From: Papio anubis
Lineage: Eukaryota; Chordata; Mammalia; Primates; Cercopithecidae
Reading direction: 5' to 3'
DNA length: 64,000 nt
NCBI RefSeq assembly: GCF_008728515.1
Contig: NC_044986.1
Span: forward strand, 51,572,855 to 51,636,854
The notes under the pieces are model-generated. The model searched no databases, was not told the DNA's origin, and saw only the letters and a program-made list of their open reading frames with translations. Positions 47,440 through 59,172 of the stretch are shown piece by piece. Made by a program: the position numbers and the translations under genes. Each line of letters opens with the position of its first letter. Positions within the stretch are counted from its first letter, which is position 1.

Positions 47440-47700
47440 CTATAGTAGGGGATAGAAGACAATGCTTTTAAAGTTTTTAGGAATAAAAATTATTCTTAAA
47501 CTAGGATTCTATAGCCAGAGAAATATCTAAATAGAGGGTAGAATAATTATATTTTCAAACAGATAAGGACTCAGAAAATTTATTTGCTGTGATCCAATTT
47601 TAAAGTCTTACTTGAGGATATATTCCAGCAAAATGAAGGGGGAAAAAACAAGTGAGATTGGATTGTGGAAACAGAAACCACCCAGAACACAAGAAGAGAA
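47440..47700 (+). mobile_element. L1M 3' region fragment
   Basis: 'aggattctatagccagagaa', 'agggtagaataattatat', 'caaacagataaggactcag', 'aaatttatttgctgtgatc' and 'gaggatatattccagcaaa' match an L1M segment ('ttctatacccagc...gagggcagaataaagac...'). Confidence 0.6.
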
Positions 47701-47808
47701 GATTTAGAATTAGAGTTGTACTTCATGTTTAAATGCATCATATTGTTTTTAACAAGAGATAGTTTTATGCTTAACCAGAAAAAATGCAATTAATATCTCA
47801 AGAAAAAA

Positions 47809-47984
47809 ATAAAAATTCACCAAATCATTGTGCATATATAAATAAAACTAAAATGAGAAACAAATTTTAAGCAAACAATGTCCAGTAGGAAAATATATTT
47901 ATTTGGGATTGAAGGTAGGAAAATTCTACCTTTGAAATGCTTAGGACTCAAAGAATCTAAATCATAACAAAAGGAAATGTAATC
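47809..47984. repeat. Direct repeat, second copy (~176 bp)
   Basis: Partner of 47091-47264, starting 718 bp downstream. The 73-codon minus-strand frame at 48038-47817 lies in this repeat. Confidence 0.7.
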
Positions 47985-49559
47985 ATAGAACAATACATGG
48001 TCAAGAAATAAAGGGTATAACATCATAATAACAGTCATAATAATGAAAGTGATTTTTTTAAATACTCTTCAACATTTATAGCCAACCTATAAACAAAGAA
48101 TGTCTTTTTTATTAGTGCAGAATGTAACTGTTAATAACATTAGAAATATGAAGCTTTTCTGAAAATAAAAGTGCTACTGATTGTGGGAGATTGGAGTTAG
48201 AGAGGAAAGTCAGGGCACTGATACTCTCATTCTCTATGGCATGTAAATGGAATATTGCCTTATGTGCGTAGTGGGATCAAAATGTCTAAAAAGTGGAAAA
48301 TGGGGACAAAAGTATATACTTTAAAACAGGAATTGCAAACACCAGTGCCTAAGGCATATCAATGAGTAAAAGAAAACAGCGAGTGTAAGAAAATGTGTGC
48401 TGGACTGGTGCTATTGCAAGCAGTCACCCACCAGATATTTAACTGTTTTTTAGCACATGATGCAGACCACACAGAACTCATAGGCAAGATGGGCCTCTAA
48501 CTCTGGATAATATTTTGTAACTTCATATTTAAGGTTATGAAATAATCAAAAGAAGAGGGCAATATGACAATGTAAGAATTTAATATTAGAAGAAAAAAGA
48601 TAAATGAAAGTCATAATAAAATCAGACTTTTATCTTTCATGGGAAAGCTTTGACAAGTTCTCTTATTGTTGATTAATTAAATAAGTATTTTTGAAATGTT
48701 GGAGGCAAATCTTTAAATAATTAAGCAAAAGTTATTATAAAGTTTAGCTCTGAATATGAGAAAGAGTTGAAGAATGCTGCTTTTCCTCATGAATTCTTTT
48801 TATATATTCCAGCTTTTGAAAAATTATAATATCCATGTATTATATTTGTTTTATAAGGTTGAATTAAAAATGTTTGTGACAAAATAGCAAGTTTTTAAAC
48901 ACAGGAAAGTTTATAGTCTCAGTTTATGCAGAAACCTCATATATCTCTAAGTGCATTTGTAAATTGAAGCCCAGCATAATCAACTTCCTATAATAATGAG
49001 ATGGCAAACAATATAGCTATAAGGCATATGAACAAATGTGAGATGGCTAGGGTAGAAAGCAAAATAGGGAGGGAGGCCAGTTTGACAGAGCTGAAGCAGA
49101 AACTGTTGAAGGTCCAATAATGAAATTTGCTCCTAGGACACCAAATAAATTTTCTATGTGGGAAAATGCCATGCTTCATTGTAGATTGCAGAAATTTTGA
49201 TGACAGTATGTAAGCAGGTGTCCACAGATCTTCCAGCATTACAAAACTCCACACAATAAGGTATCCCATGAATCCATCTATTACACAGCAACACTAGGTG
49301 ATGTGAACTGTAACAGCAGTGAAAGAGAAACATCTGAGGAGAGATTGTTTGTGTTTCTTTCCACAAGTCAATGTTAACAGTGACTGATTCAATGGAGAAA
49401 GAATTGCACTAATCAGATAGTAGCAGTTATCAACGGCTGTAAGACAGGAGAAAGGAGTGAAGATATTCTCACAATAGTAGTTTAAAGACCCAAAGTCATG
49501 TTCATTTAAAATGAGACTTTTGAAACTCTGGTGCCAACAGAAATGATTTTTTCTTTAGA
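47985..49559. other. Unassigned non-coding DNA
   Basis: No element was named. 49030-49450 is moderately GC-richer and repeat-free by eye, with minus-strand frames of 93 and 70 codons that overlap each other and show no recognisable protein. Confidence 0.4.
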
Positions 49560-49737
49560 TTTTTTTCTAGAACTATCTCTACACACTACTATAGCACATA
49601 CTCATTTCTTACATAATACCTATAATTGCTTTGGCACTACAAGTGTTGGAGTTGACTAGTTGGCAACGAGATCACATTGGCCTGCAAAGATTAAAATGTA
49701 TATTATAGTGCATTTTATTGGGGGGAAAAGTGCAAAA
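49560..49737. mobile_element. hAT-like DNA transposon fragment (copy B)
   Basis: 'ctcatttcttacataatacc', 'ttgctttggcactacaagtg', 'ttggagttgactagttgg' and 'cattggcctgcaaagatta' match the same fossil as copies A and C, in the same orientation. Confidence 0.65.
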
Positions 49738-50084
49738 AAATATGAACAGATAGTAAAAGACAAATTAGGAGACGAAACAGGCTTCAATCTTAAAACGGAG
49801 GTCAAAACAAATCTGACCACCTCCAGTTTTTGCATGGCTCATTAGCGAAAATTCATTTGCATTTAATAAGATCAGCAAACATTTAGTAATATCGTCAAAC
49901 ATTTATTTAACTCGAAAATCCACTGGGTAGATAAGGGTTGACTGATCTAAACTGGGCTTGCATCCATTCCACATATTGCTCATACTCCTCTAAGACAAAC
50001 ACATTAGCGTATGTATTTTCATTTCCTTCAAAATAATATTTAATTACATGTGACAATTAAATGAAATTAAAATTTTGGTGTCAG
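49738..50084. other. Unassigned DNA
   Basis: It contains a few CpGs ('gacgaaac', 'aacggagg', 'agcgaaa') that are rare elsewhere in the window. Nothing recognised. Confidence 0.35.
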
Positions 50085-50252
50085 TAAAGTTTTATTGGAA
50101 AGCAGACATTTCCGTTTGTTACGTATTATGTATAGTTGCTTCAGTACTAAAAGTGTTGGAGTTGAGTAGTTGGTAAAGTGATCATATAGCCTGCAAAGCT
50201 TAATATACTTACCCTCTGTGCCTTTACAGAAGAGTTTGCAGACCCCTTCCCT
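50085..50252. mobile_element. hAT-like DNA transposon fragment (copy C)
   Basis: 'cagtaaagttttattggaaa', 'tccgtttgttacgtattatg', 'tgttggagttgagtagttgg', 'tatagcctgcaaagctta' and 'ctttacagaagagtttgcag' with 'acccc' give the clearest match of the three copies, ending near the element's terminus. Confidence 0.75.
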
Positions 50253-50657
50253 AGGAGGTTGGCAAGAATGGGAACTCTTACTAAGCTGAGGTTAGGGATA
50301 TGTTGATAGGATCATTAGGATTGCTTTTTTTTTTTCTTCCTTCATCTTCAGAGTAGTACCTGAAGTATAGTTGCCTTGTCTCTACATTTAGGAGGTGGAT
50401 GACACTCAGAGAAATCCCAAGGAATTACTTTGCTATTTTGCTTTCTCTTATTTTGTTTTTAGCTGTCTTAGACTGGAGCATGGGGAACAGGAATTATAAC
50501 CCAAAGGTCCACCAATGAACATAAAAATCAATTCTCACTATTTTATCTGTATTTTACATGTTATCTTTTGTCTTAACTTTTATTCAATAAAATGTATCAA
50601 ATGTAGCAATCACTTAAGAGAAGAGGCCCATGTGAAAAATATTACACCAAATTCCAT
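50253..50657. other. Unassigned DNA
   Basis: Short T run at 50325-50335; nothing else recognised. Confidence 0.35.
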
Positions 50658-50760
50658 CTAATGATCAACTACAAATCAGAACTTACTCTGTGTCAAGTAT
50701 GGGGCTAATTCCTAGGAATAATAACCAAGGAACTTACCTTGTAGAAAAATGAAAGCCCAG
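50658..50760 (-). repeat. L2 LINE 3' fragment
   Basis: 'cagaacttactctgtgtca', 'agtatggggctaattcctag' and 'ggaacttaccttgtag' resemble the reversed L2 3' block. Decayed L2 may continue to about 50980. Confidence 0.6.
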
Positions 50761-51829
50761 AAGAAAAAACATCAAGAAGATAAATTAAAGGATTATCTGC
50801 TTTAAAATTACTTTAACAAATAGGAGAAAAGACTGTTTGTGTAAAAATATAATAGGCTAGAAACTATTTCTGGTAACTAGACAAAGTTGTTCAGCTAAAA
50901 ATGAATTACAGAATGAGTGAAATTTTAAGACTGGCCTAAGAGAGTTGCAGAGAGGAAGGGGGATCGAAACACAACTGATCTAAACATATGGAAGTCAAAA
51001 GGTATAAGATGCTTCCAGAAAGAAGTCAAAAAGCATTGAGTAGGATGTTTTAAAGGCAAGATGATTACTCACAGAACCTTTTAAGATAAAACTCAGATAA
51101 GTCAAGGAAAGAAGATAAGACCATGAGATTTACATTAAGAATTTAAAAAATACACCAATTTAAAATTGAATATCTAATAAAATTTTTAAATGAGATAACC
51201 TGAAATATTTATAAATAATCTTTTATTTTTAACAAAAGTGAAAAAGAAATTGGTAAAATTTTGTGCATAAATTAATATATTTATTCATATGTATTTGTAT
51301 ATAAATGTATGTATATATTATATATGATTTTCATAATATGATAAATTTACATTGTAGCTAAAATAGAAAATCATTTCATATAATATACTAGATTTGAATC
51401 TATTTTATACTAATAACATATCTGAAATTCAAATATTAAATACGGAATTTTATCAGGAGACTAAAATGATCTCCTATGACCCACTGCTAGAGAAAATGAT
51501 ATGTTAATGAACATCATTTTATTAACATGTTCCAACTTAATATTTTCATCATTCTGAGATGATTAAAAAGAAATGCTGTTTGATATTTACTAGAGATGAT
51601 TTGGTAGATAACATACTTACATGTTCTTTTGTTGTGAATCGTATTTTCCAACAAATGTTCTAAACATTTTACTTCAGAATATTTTACTCAGTTTTTAGTA
51701 TCACACAAAATTATTACTTGGGATTTATCTATTTTGTAGATTTTCTTCCTATATGCACAGTTGACAACAAGGTAAAAATAATGGTAATTCTATTAGCCCA
51801 GTCATCGAAATATGACTCATATCACATAA
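50761..51829. other. Unassigned very AT-rich DNA
   Basis: Includes ATGTATAT/TATATAT-rich sequence at 51270-51330. No element or gene recognised. Confidence 0.4.
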
Positions 51830-52060
51830 AATTCCCTTTTAAAGTATGTAATTAAGTGGCTTTGAGTATATTTAGCCCAACCTTCAGCATTATCAACTTT
51901 TAGACAATATGCATTACTCCAAAAACAGCTCCATACCCATTAACAGTCACTCTCTATTCACCATTACCCACAGCCCATAACAACCGCTAATTTAAAAGCT
52001 GGTTCTATAGATTTGCCTTTTTTTCTGGACATTTTCAGATTATAACCTATAAAGTAGGTA
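51830..52060 (-). mobile_element. Old L1M 3' fragment, antisense
   Basis: 'taattaagtggctttgagta', 'ccataccccattaacagtc'-type spacing ('ctccatacccattaacagtc'), 'ccacagcccataacaaccgc' and 'ttctatagatttgccttttt' follow the reversed L1M 3' UTR order ('...cccctggcaaccaccattc...'). Confidence 0.6.
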
Positions 52061-52597
52061 TTCATTTGATAAGAAACATCTTCTAACCGACATTATTCAA
52101 AGATACCTTAAAGAACAGTAAGCAGAAAATTTAACAAAATAGAACTATATGGAATGCTTATAAAATTAAGAAGAAAAGGCACCATATTTTGAGTTGTGCA
52201 TGAGAAACCATCAAATATTATTCCTATACATTCCCATAATGTTAAACCATTCAATCAACACAAGAATAGTTTTAACATTTTAGCCAAGGATGACAAAGTA
52301 GGCAAGAAGTCTCATCTGGGATATAAATTGTAGGTTAAATGTAATGACCTTCCTCTAACCTGCAGAACATGTCTCATAACTAATTTAGAATTTAAAATAA
52401 CATTTTATTTTAAGTTGTTATTAGCATTCTAGACTGTGAAAGAAATTGAAAGCTCTTTTCCAACATAGCAGCTTATTCAGTTCAGATTTTGTTAGGAACA
52501 AGAAGGCAGAGCATATTAAAATAATCCAGTGGTATGTTGTGCTTGGCATGGGAAGAAGAAGGCAATAAGGAATGAGGAAGGCAGAGAATTTAATTCA
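52061..52597. other. Unassigned DNA
   Basis: No element or gene recognised. Confidence 0.35.
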
Positions 52598-52715
52598 GCA
52601 TATACTATGTGTTCCACTACCTATAAAAGGTAGACATGACCTTAATAAGTTTATTTTATAGATAAGAAAGAATACCAAAGGAATAAAACAAATGGCACAT
52701 AGTTCATAATTTTGC
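52598..52715 (-). repeat. MIR-like remnant
   Basis: 'catatactatgtgttccac', 'ataagtttattttatagata' and 'agaaagaataccaaagg' resemble the antisense 3' half of MIR. Weakly supported. Confidence 0.5.
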
Positions 52716-55700
52716 CTATCTCTATAAATCAACAAAGGGAAAATAATAGCATATTGTTGATACACTTGTCAAGAGACTCCTTACTGCAGATAAAGTGTGT
52801 TGAGTATAATTTAGAGTACAATGTACATAAATTACTAAAAATAAGGACTTTAGAAGTAATCATGCATCTTTGTTATACCCAGCAGCAACCTAGACTTACT
52901 CATAAATGTGATCCCTAAAAGAAGACACATTGTTTCCTAAAGGGTCAGAGTAAAAATTATCATACATCTGCAAATTATTTAATTATTTAAAAAACTGTTT
53001 TATTTGTTATGCTTCTCTGGGGGCAAAGGGTTGACAATAGAGAAAATTAACACACTTTAAATTATTTACTTGTTTAAAATGTAAAGGGAAGGATGAATAA
53101 AGAAAAGGCAACAGAATTCCTCAAGGTAGGATGCACTGTAGAATATCAGATACAGTTGTATGCATACAGAGAGAACTAAAATTTTGTCACGTTAATAAAA
53201 TGATAAGCTAACATGCCAACATCTAAGATGCCTATATATATTATATACATACGAACTTTGCTGGGCTAGAATGAAACAAATGGTTGAGGAAAACCAAAAA
53301 AAATACACATGCACACATATGCCTATAGTCACACTAAGAATGCACACTGTTTCCAGAACTAACTAGCTCGCTTATAAGGTAAAGGAGGGAAAACTCCTAT
53401 GTTTAGAGCAAGGAATACTAACTGCTTTCTACACAGGAGCTTGTTGATGGAAGGCCCATTCAAGGCTGGAAGCCTTACCACCTACTAGACTCCAGAGGAT
53501 GGAAATTTTCTGATCCTATGAAAATCCTAAATAAATACGCAACATACCTTGTTGTGCAGCAGGGGCAGACATAGCAGGACAGATAATAAGATTTTAATTA
53601 AGCAAGCTATTTATCAAACTTCATGTTTTTATATTCCAATAATGTTAATGCTTACATATCATAAGGACAAAATTATCTTCATTTTTAAAATGTAAATTTT
53701 TAAATAGAAAAGGAAAAGCTTTACGAGGGTATAAGCAGCATCAATTTACACTTTGTTTTCAGTTTTAAAAAGGCTTTAGAATCCACAGTAATAATTCTGA
53801 TGTGTTGACTACCAGAAACTGAGGAAGACACACAAGAAGAAAGGCTAATACCTTAAACTATTTTGTCCAGATGTATTTTTGCATGAGGCTAAGTGAAAGA
53901 TGTTACATATGACAAGATGTCCAACTCCACAAGAAAATGTATGAGAAGATGATAGCTAGCCTTTCTCCAAAAAGGAACACTAAAAGTGGCAAATGAATGT
54001 CCTGTTTTAAGATACACACAATTATTTTGGGATCCACATCCCATAATTGCTATTGCTGTGGTTGGGATAGAACTAATTATTCTTTGTGCTGGATTTGAGC
54101 CATTGCAGTGTGTTCCCTAGTAATGTCAGGGGGTATCATGAGACCCTACTTGGCTTATCTTCCTTACATAATCAAAATTAAAAGTGGGATGTTGGCCAAT
54201 GGATAGTAGTGCCCTTAGACCTGAGAAAGGTTGCTTGTGTCCTCGTCTTATACTATGAAAGGTCTCATATATTACAAACCTATGCAAACTTTAATTAATT
54301 AAATAGTCCCAGGGCATCCTTGTCTGGCTCTCAATTATGTAACAATGCCTCATCTAATTGTAGGCATCTACCCTGCTAATGAACACTTTCCAGGCTACAG
54401 ACAAATGCTGCCTTTTCTCATTTGCTCCATGTCTTCAAAACATAAGCCAACTTCATCACAATGCTATGAATGCCTGTGGGTTGCACTACCGTTTACATTG
54501 GGAACTGCTTTGGTGTATAGGAAAGAGCTGGAAAATCTTATATGAGGGGAAAAAAATGCTTATATGAGAAAAAAAGCAAATTAATTAATTTGCCAAACTC
54601 TCACTCTGAGGGAATAGTTTTCCAGAAGTGCCAAACATCAATTTCTAGTCCTCTGCTTGTATTCCAATTATGTTTTCAAAGATAGTCATTAATTGGCATC
54701 TTAATTGCAACAGTTGATGTGGCAATTTAAAAAATTGTGATATTTAAAAATATAATTATTTATACGTTTACAGATATGAAATGGTTTGCAACTAGATGGA
54801 AAATTATTTCTATAATTGCAAATACTTTTAAGAAATAGATCAAGTTAAGAAAGTATTAAAGATATGATATTAAATGGAACAAATGATGCTTTTTTAAAAG
54901 CTCATATCTCCATGTAGAAAAAATTAGAAAGAAATTAAGAAATTCTGAAATGACTTAAATTTTGTTTTAGGACAAAGAGTAATCACTATATACTCTTAAA
55001 TTATATAACAGAACTAAATTATTTTATAATACTTAATTATAACTTATTATGCGACTCCATTATCATTTCATACATATTTCATTTTGAGTCTAAGTATTGT
55101 TTGTAAAATTTTGTTGACAATCTCTTTTGCTAATGCTGCAGAAGAGGAAAATTTCTCCAAATTAAAAGTCATGGAAAAAACTAACAATGAACTGCAATGG
55201 CTCAAAAATTTTACATAGCAATAATGATGCTAGAAAAAAACACCAAAAGTGTTGATGTATTATCATAATTAGAGACTTTCTAAAATTAATAGCACATATA
55301 GTTATATTCAGAAAACAAGCTATTTATGTAAAATACTGTATTTATACCTTAGAGAAATCATATAACAATTTCCCACAAATTCTCAAGTGTGTTCCTTTCA
55401 TTTTATTGCTAATCTAATGTAAAATATCTTTATCTCAGTTTAAAAAAAACAGTATCTTGTGGGTCTGAGAAGAGTTACCTGCCACTAGCTTTTCTCTCAC
55501 ACACACACATACAACAGTGTTACTCATTAAAACTTCTGATTTCAGAATCAGCAGTGGCTTTTATTCTAAAACTTTTTCAAAGCATCTGATTGAATGTTTG
55601 TCTTATAAGCTATTAATATATGCTGTGAAATGTCAAACTTATGACACAAATGAGTGTATTTTCTTATGACAAATGTCAAACTTATGATACAAAATGAGTG

Positions 55701-56036
55701 TATTTTCTTAAATTAAAATTTAAAATTGTAAAGCGTTTCTATATTAGCTCTCACTAACTGAAATATTAATTATATGTGCATATATGTGAAATAAATGAAA
55801 TGGTATAGTCATAGCAAAATACTTACTTCTTTTAAAATGACTTGGAAAAATTCTAACAAATCTACACATGGTAAGAGCAATTCACTTTTTAAAGAAGTAT
55901 AACACTATGGTAAATAAAGTTTTTGAGGTAGGTAATGGTGACATGAAAGAGAATAAGAACTACTTCAAAAGCTATAATTAAATGTATTATGTAAAAGTTC
56001 TTGAAGTACATGCTTATACTTAGTTTCAGGACTTAA
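52716..56036. other. Mostly unique DNA, candidate conserved block
   Basis: About 3.3 kb in which I can name no transposable element. 54270-54730 is repeat-free and rich in TAAT-type motifs (see findings). A ~43-bp tandem duplication lies at 55628-55710. Frames of 60-68 codons (52712, 54345, 54379) lack protein-like features. Confidence 0.45.
55628..55710. repeat. Tandem duplication of ~43 bp
   Basis: Both units start AAATGTCAAACTTATGA and end GAGTGTATTTTCTTA, with about three differences: 55628-55670 and 55671-55710. Confidence 0.92.
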
Positions 56037-57004
56037 CGAAGCCGGATATTCCCCTGACTTCTTGGTGGGACTCGTGAAGGTAGTGCCGGGTTTACTCAGC
56101 CCAGAGCTCTCAACTCTTCACAGAAGGGAGTGCATAAGCAAGTGAGGCATGAATAGGAGTACACCAGCGCTTGAGTCATCTGGCTTCTGTGGTGCCGGCA
56201 GTGACAAACTGTACTCAGTTGGACTCCCTGTATTCACCCCTCGTGGGAGGGGTCACTCAGGTGAGCAGGTACAGGAGTGGGGCAGAATCTTTGGGTGCTG
56301 GCAGGAGTCAACTATGTGCCAGCCCTGTGGCAGCATCTGTGGGGATGCCCACAAACCCTGTAGCCCCAGAGGGAGTGTTACAGTGCTCTTTAGCTCTGCC
56401 GTCTGTGGATCGTGTAAGGGTTAACAACTCAGTGGACCCTCTGTCTTTTCATGTGGGGTGGCTGCCTTCCACCAGTGAGGGCAAAGTGTCAGTGTGATAA
56501 CCTTTTCACATCCACATTGGTGGTATCCAAGCTCTTGTCCAATGTCCAGAAGAAATGAAGTCTCATGAATGAATTGAAGGATGGTAAATGCGGATGATTT
56601 TCTTGCCAATGGAAGGGAACTTGGAAAGGAAATAGGGTGGGAAGCTAATCTTCTCCTGAAGTCTGGCCACCTCTGGCCAATTTCTTCTCTGAAGTTATGC
56701 CATCAGGCTGTCCCACTGAAGTCAAGCCATTTCTCTCCAATGTCATCCAACCACAGTCTCCTGCCTCCACCTGCTTCTCTTCTCTATGATGGCTGAGCTT
56801 GGGGTTTTTATGGGCACAGGATGGCGGGCAGGTCAGGCCATGGATTTTTTTGGAAAAGGCAACATTCGAACAGGAAAACAGGGATGTAAGTTCTCACTTT
56901 GGGCCACAGCTTCATGCTTTTCAGATTGAGGGGTGGGCCCTCGCCAGAGACCTGCCCTCATCTTCCCAGAATCTCCCTGCCTCCTGTCCCTATCATTACA
57001 ATCA
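56037..57004 (-). mobile_element. Solo LTR, ERV1-like, near full length (copy 3 of 3)
   Basis: It aligns end to end with the LTR at 13410-14357: 'gaagccggatattcccctga', 'cccctcgtgggaggggtcac', 'ctcagtggaccctctgtctt', 'agctcttgtccaatgtccag' and 'cctgcctcctgtccctatca'. On the minus strand the TATA box CCCATAAAAACCCC is kept (56801-56812), but the polyadenylation hexamer reads AAGAAA. The plus-strand start is CG rather than TG. It is clearly more diverged than copy 2. The 91- and 108-codon frames across it are incidental. Confidence 0.85.
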
Positions 57005-58809
57005 AGCTCAACTTATTTAAAGTTATAATCCCTAGATGTATAAAATCTGGACCATACCTTTCCCCTCATATTACAACATGCATTTTTAAATAGTTTATAA
57101 GAATCTCAACCAAAGTAACCTAAGGTACCTGCAACAATACCATACTAATGTTAACATGTTGGATAAAAAGAACATAATGTTACAAGGGTGTCAAGTACTA
57201 AAATACTAAGTGTATTGAGTACTTATTTTGCATAATATATCTATTATATTAAGATACAATGCTGGACTCTGAAAAACACAAAAGAATTTCAGGTATGAGG
57301 ATTCCCTCCATTCAAAGTCTAACAGTCTAGTTGAAGAAACTTGAACACTGAATGCAGACAAAATGACACTAATGAAGAGCGGCACATAAAATAAGGACAA
57401 AGTTCAACTCAGGTTAAGAAAAGGGAAATATTTTTCTGTATTAGTTTGCACATGATAGAAGGCATCTTGGAGTGGTGGAAAAATGTGTTTACAAATGGGT
57501 TCATATACTTGACTTAAAAAATCCATTACTAAATGTTTAGTTGACCATTTTAACACTTTAGATTTATACTTCTATAATTGTATTCCGTCCAAATTCATGT
57601 ATAATCTATACTGGCTGACTCTTCAAAATTAATAAAAAGTAAATTATTTAATATCATGTTTAAACATCCATTTCACAGTTTTATTGATTTAACTCTCACC
57701 ATTAAGATCTTTTAGTATCTCCAAATAGCATTTTAAATAATATAATTCTGGAGAAAAATGTATAAGGTTATGATCTATTTAAAGAACAACAGAGTTATTT
57801 GGGCCAGCATCCATAATTTCTATGGGAAAAAGATCTAATTTCGAACAGAGAGACCACATTTTTGCTCTGTTGAAGGGGAAGTCAATTACATTGAATTTGA
57901 GGAGTTATATTTTATATAACAAATACATCTTTACTCAATTTAAAAATAAATATGTATGTTTTACATTTCTGGTACTGGGAAAAATGCAAATGATACAGAG
58001 GAAGATTATAGAGAGTTTCTGTGTGTCAGGATACCATGGATTAGTTGGAGGCCTGATGAGTTTGATAAGAAAATGAGTGATTATAAGGCTTGATTCAGAG
58101 GGACTACTTGGATTATTATAAAGGAAGATTCAAGACTATAAGAATGTAAAACAGAGGTGAAACATTCTCAGCATCAAGGTATTTAGTCTTCATAAAAGGT
58201 GGAAGACCCAGTCCTGATTATAATGCCAGAGAAGCATCATCCTCTTGTATCAATGGTGCAATGAAATAAGGGAAAACAAGATACTGAAATTCTGTATTAT
58301 ATTCCATGATATAATGTAAATAATACATGATACAGTAAATAGGTCAATAATCGAATATTAAGAATTACAAACACCTTTTAGTAATTCTCATAGAACATAA
58401 AGAATAATGAAAAATTGATTTTACTTGGTATAAAATCTTACAGAATTTTATGATTTAGCAAATTACTTGAAATCCAAAACCTGGAAAAATCTCCTTTGTA
58501 TACCAGGATAATAAGTAAAATGTATTTTTCTCCATTTTTACACAACTAATTGAATCACAGTATTAGGAGGAAAAAAATATTCACTCTCTCAGTGTTCTTA
58601 GAGTCATTTAATATTACAGCAGCTAACTCTGTATCTAAAGACTACAAGTACTTTTCTTCAGTCTGTGACTGGTCGTTTTATTCTCTTAACAGTGCTTATC
58701 AAGAGGAAGTCGTTTTTTTTTTTTTTAATAAAGTACAATTTATAAATTTAACACTTCTTGAATCATAAAATAATAATGTTGTACCATTTGGTTTAATGTC
58801 TAAGATTTG
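57005..58809. other. Unassigned DNA with a possible L2 remnant
   Basis: 57235-57480 resembles an antisense L2 3' region ('caaagtctaacagtctagtt', 'aggcatcttggagtggtgg'), but weakly. The rest, including 84- and 72-codon frames, is not recognised. A T13 run occurs at 58711. Confidence 0.4.
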
Positions 58810-58906
58810 ATTAAGCCAAGGTCAAAAATATGTTCTTGTATTTTTTTCTAAAAATTTTATTTGTTTCTGTTTCTTTTAGGTTTTACTATTTAGGATCTAC
58901 AATCAA

Positions 58907-59092
58907 TTTTTAGTTAATTATTATTTTTATTTTTTTATGGAGTCTTGCTCTGTCATCCGGGCTGGAGTGCAGTGGTGTGATCTCGGCTCACTGCAACCTC
59001 CACCTCCCAGGCTCAAGTGATTCTCCTGACCCAGTCTCCCGAGTTGCTGTGATTACAGGTGCCAGCCAACATGCCTAGCTAATTTTAGTTAA
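58907..59092 (-). mobile_element. 5'-truncated Alu inserted in L1M
   Basis: Only the right monomer is present (antisense, 58917-59082): T-rich tail, 'ggagtcttgctctgtcatcc', 'ctcggctcactgcaacctcc', to 'atgcctagctaa'. The flanks 'ttttagttaa' (58907-58916 and 59083-59092) are identical, so the truncation happened at insertion and not by later deletion. Removing it restores contiguous L1 sequence. Confidence 0.93.
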
Positions 59093-59105
59093 ACTTTTAT
59101 ATGCT

Positions 59106-59172
59106 ACAAGTGGTGGTCTAATTAAAGGGTTTTTTTTTTTTCAAACAAATATTCAATTAGAGCACCACTTGT
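59106..59172. repeat. Imperfect 18-bp inverted repeat with poly-T loop
   Basis: ACAAGTGGTGGTCTAATT (59106-59123) and AATTAGAGCACCACTTGT (59155-59172) are reverse complements except for one position. The 31-nt loop contains T12. Confidence 0.9.

Noticed and set aside
56171..56497. 108- and 91-codon overlapping frames
   Set aside because: Both lie in U5 of the third LTR; GC-richness of the LTR explains the lack of stops.
57961..58030. Possible U6 snRNA pseudogene ('gatacagaggaagatta')
   Set aside because: Only a short stretch resembles U6; the U6 5' end and 3' half are absent.
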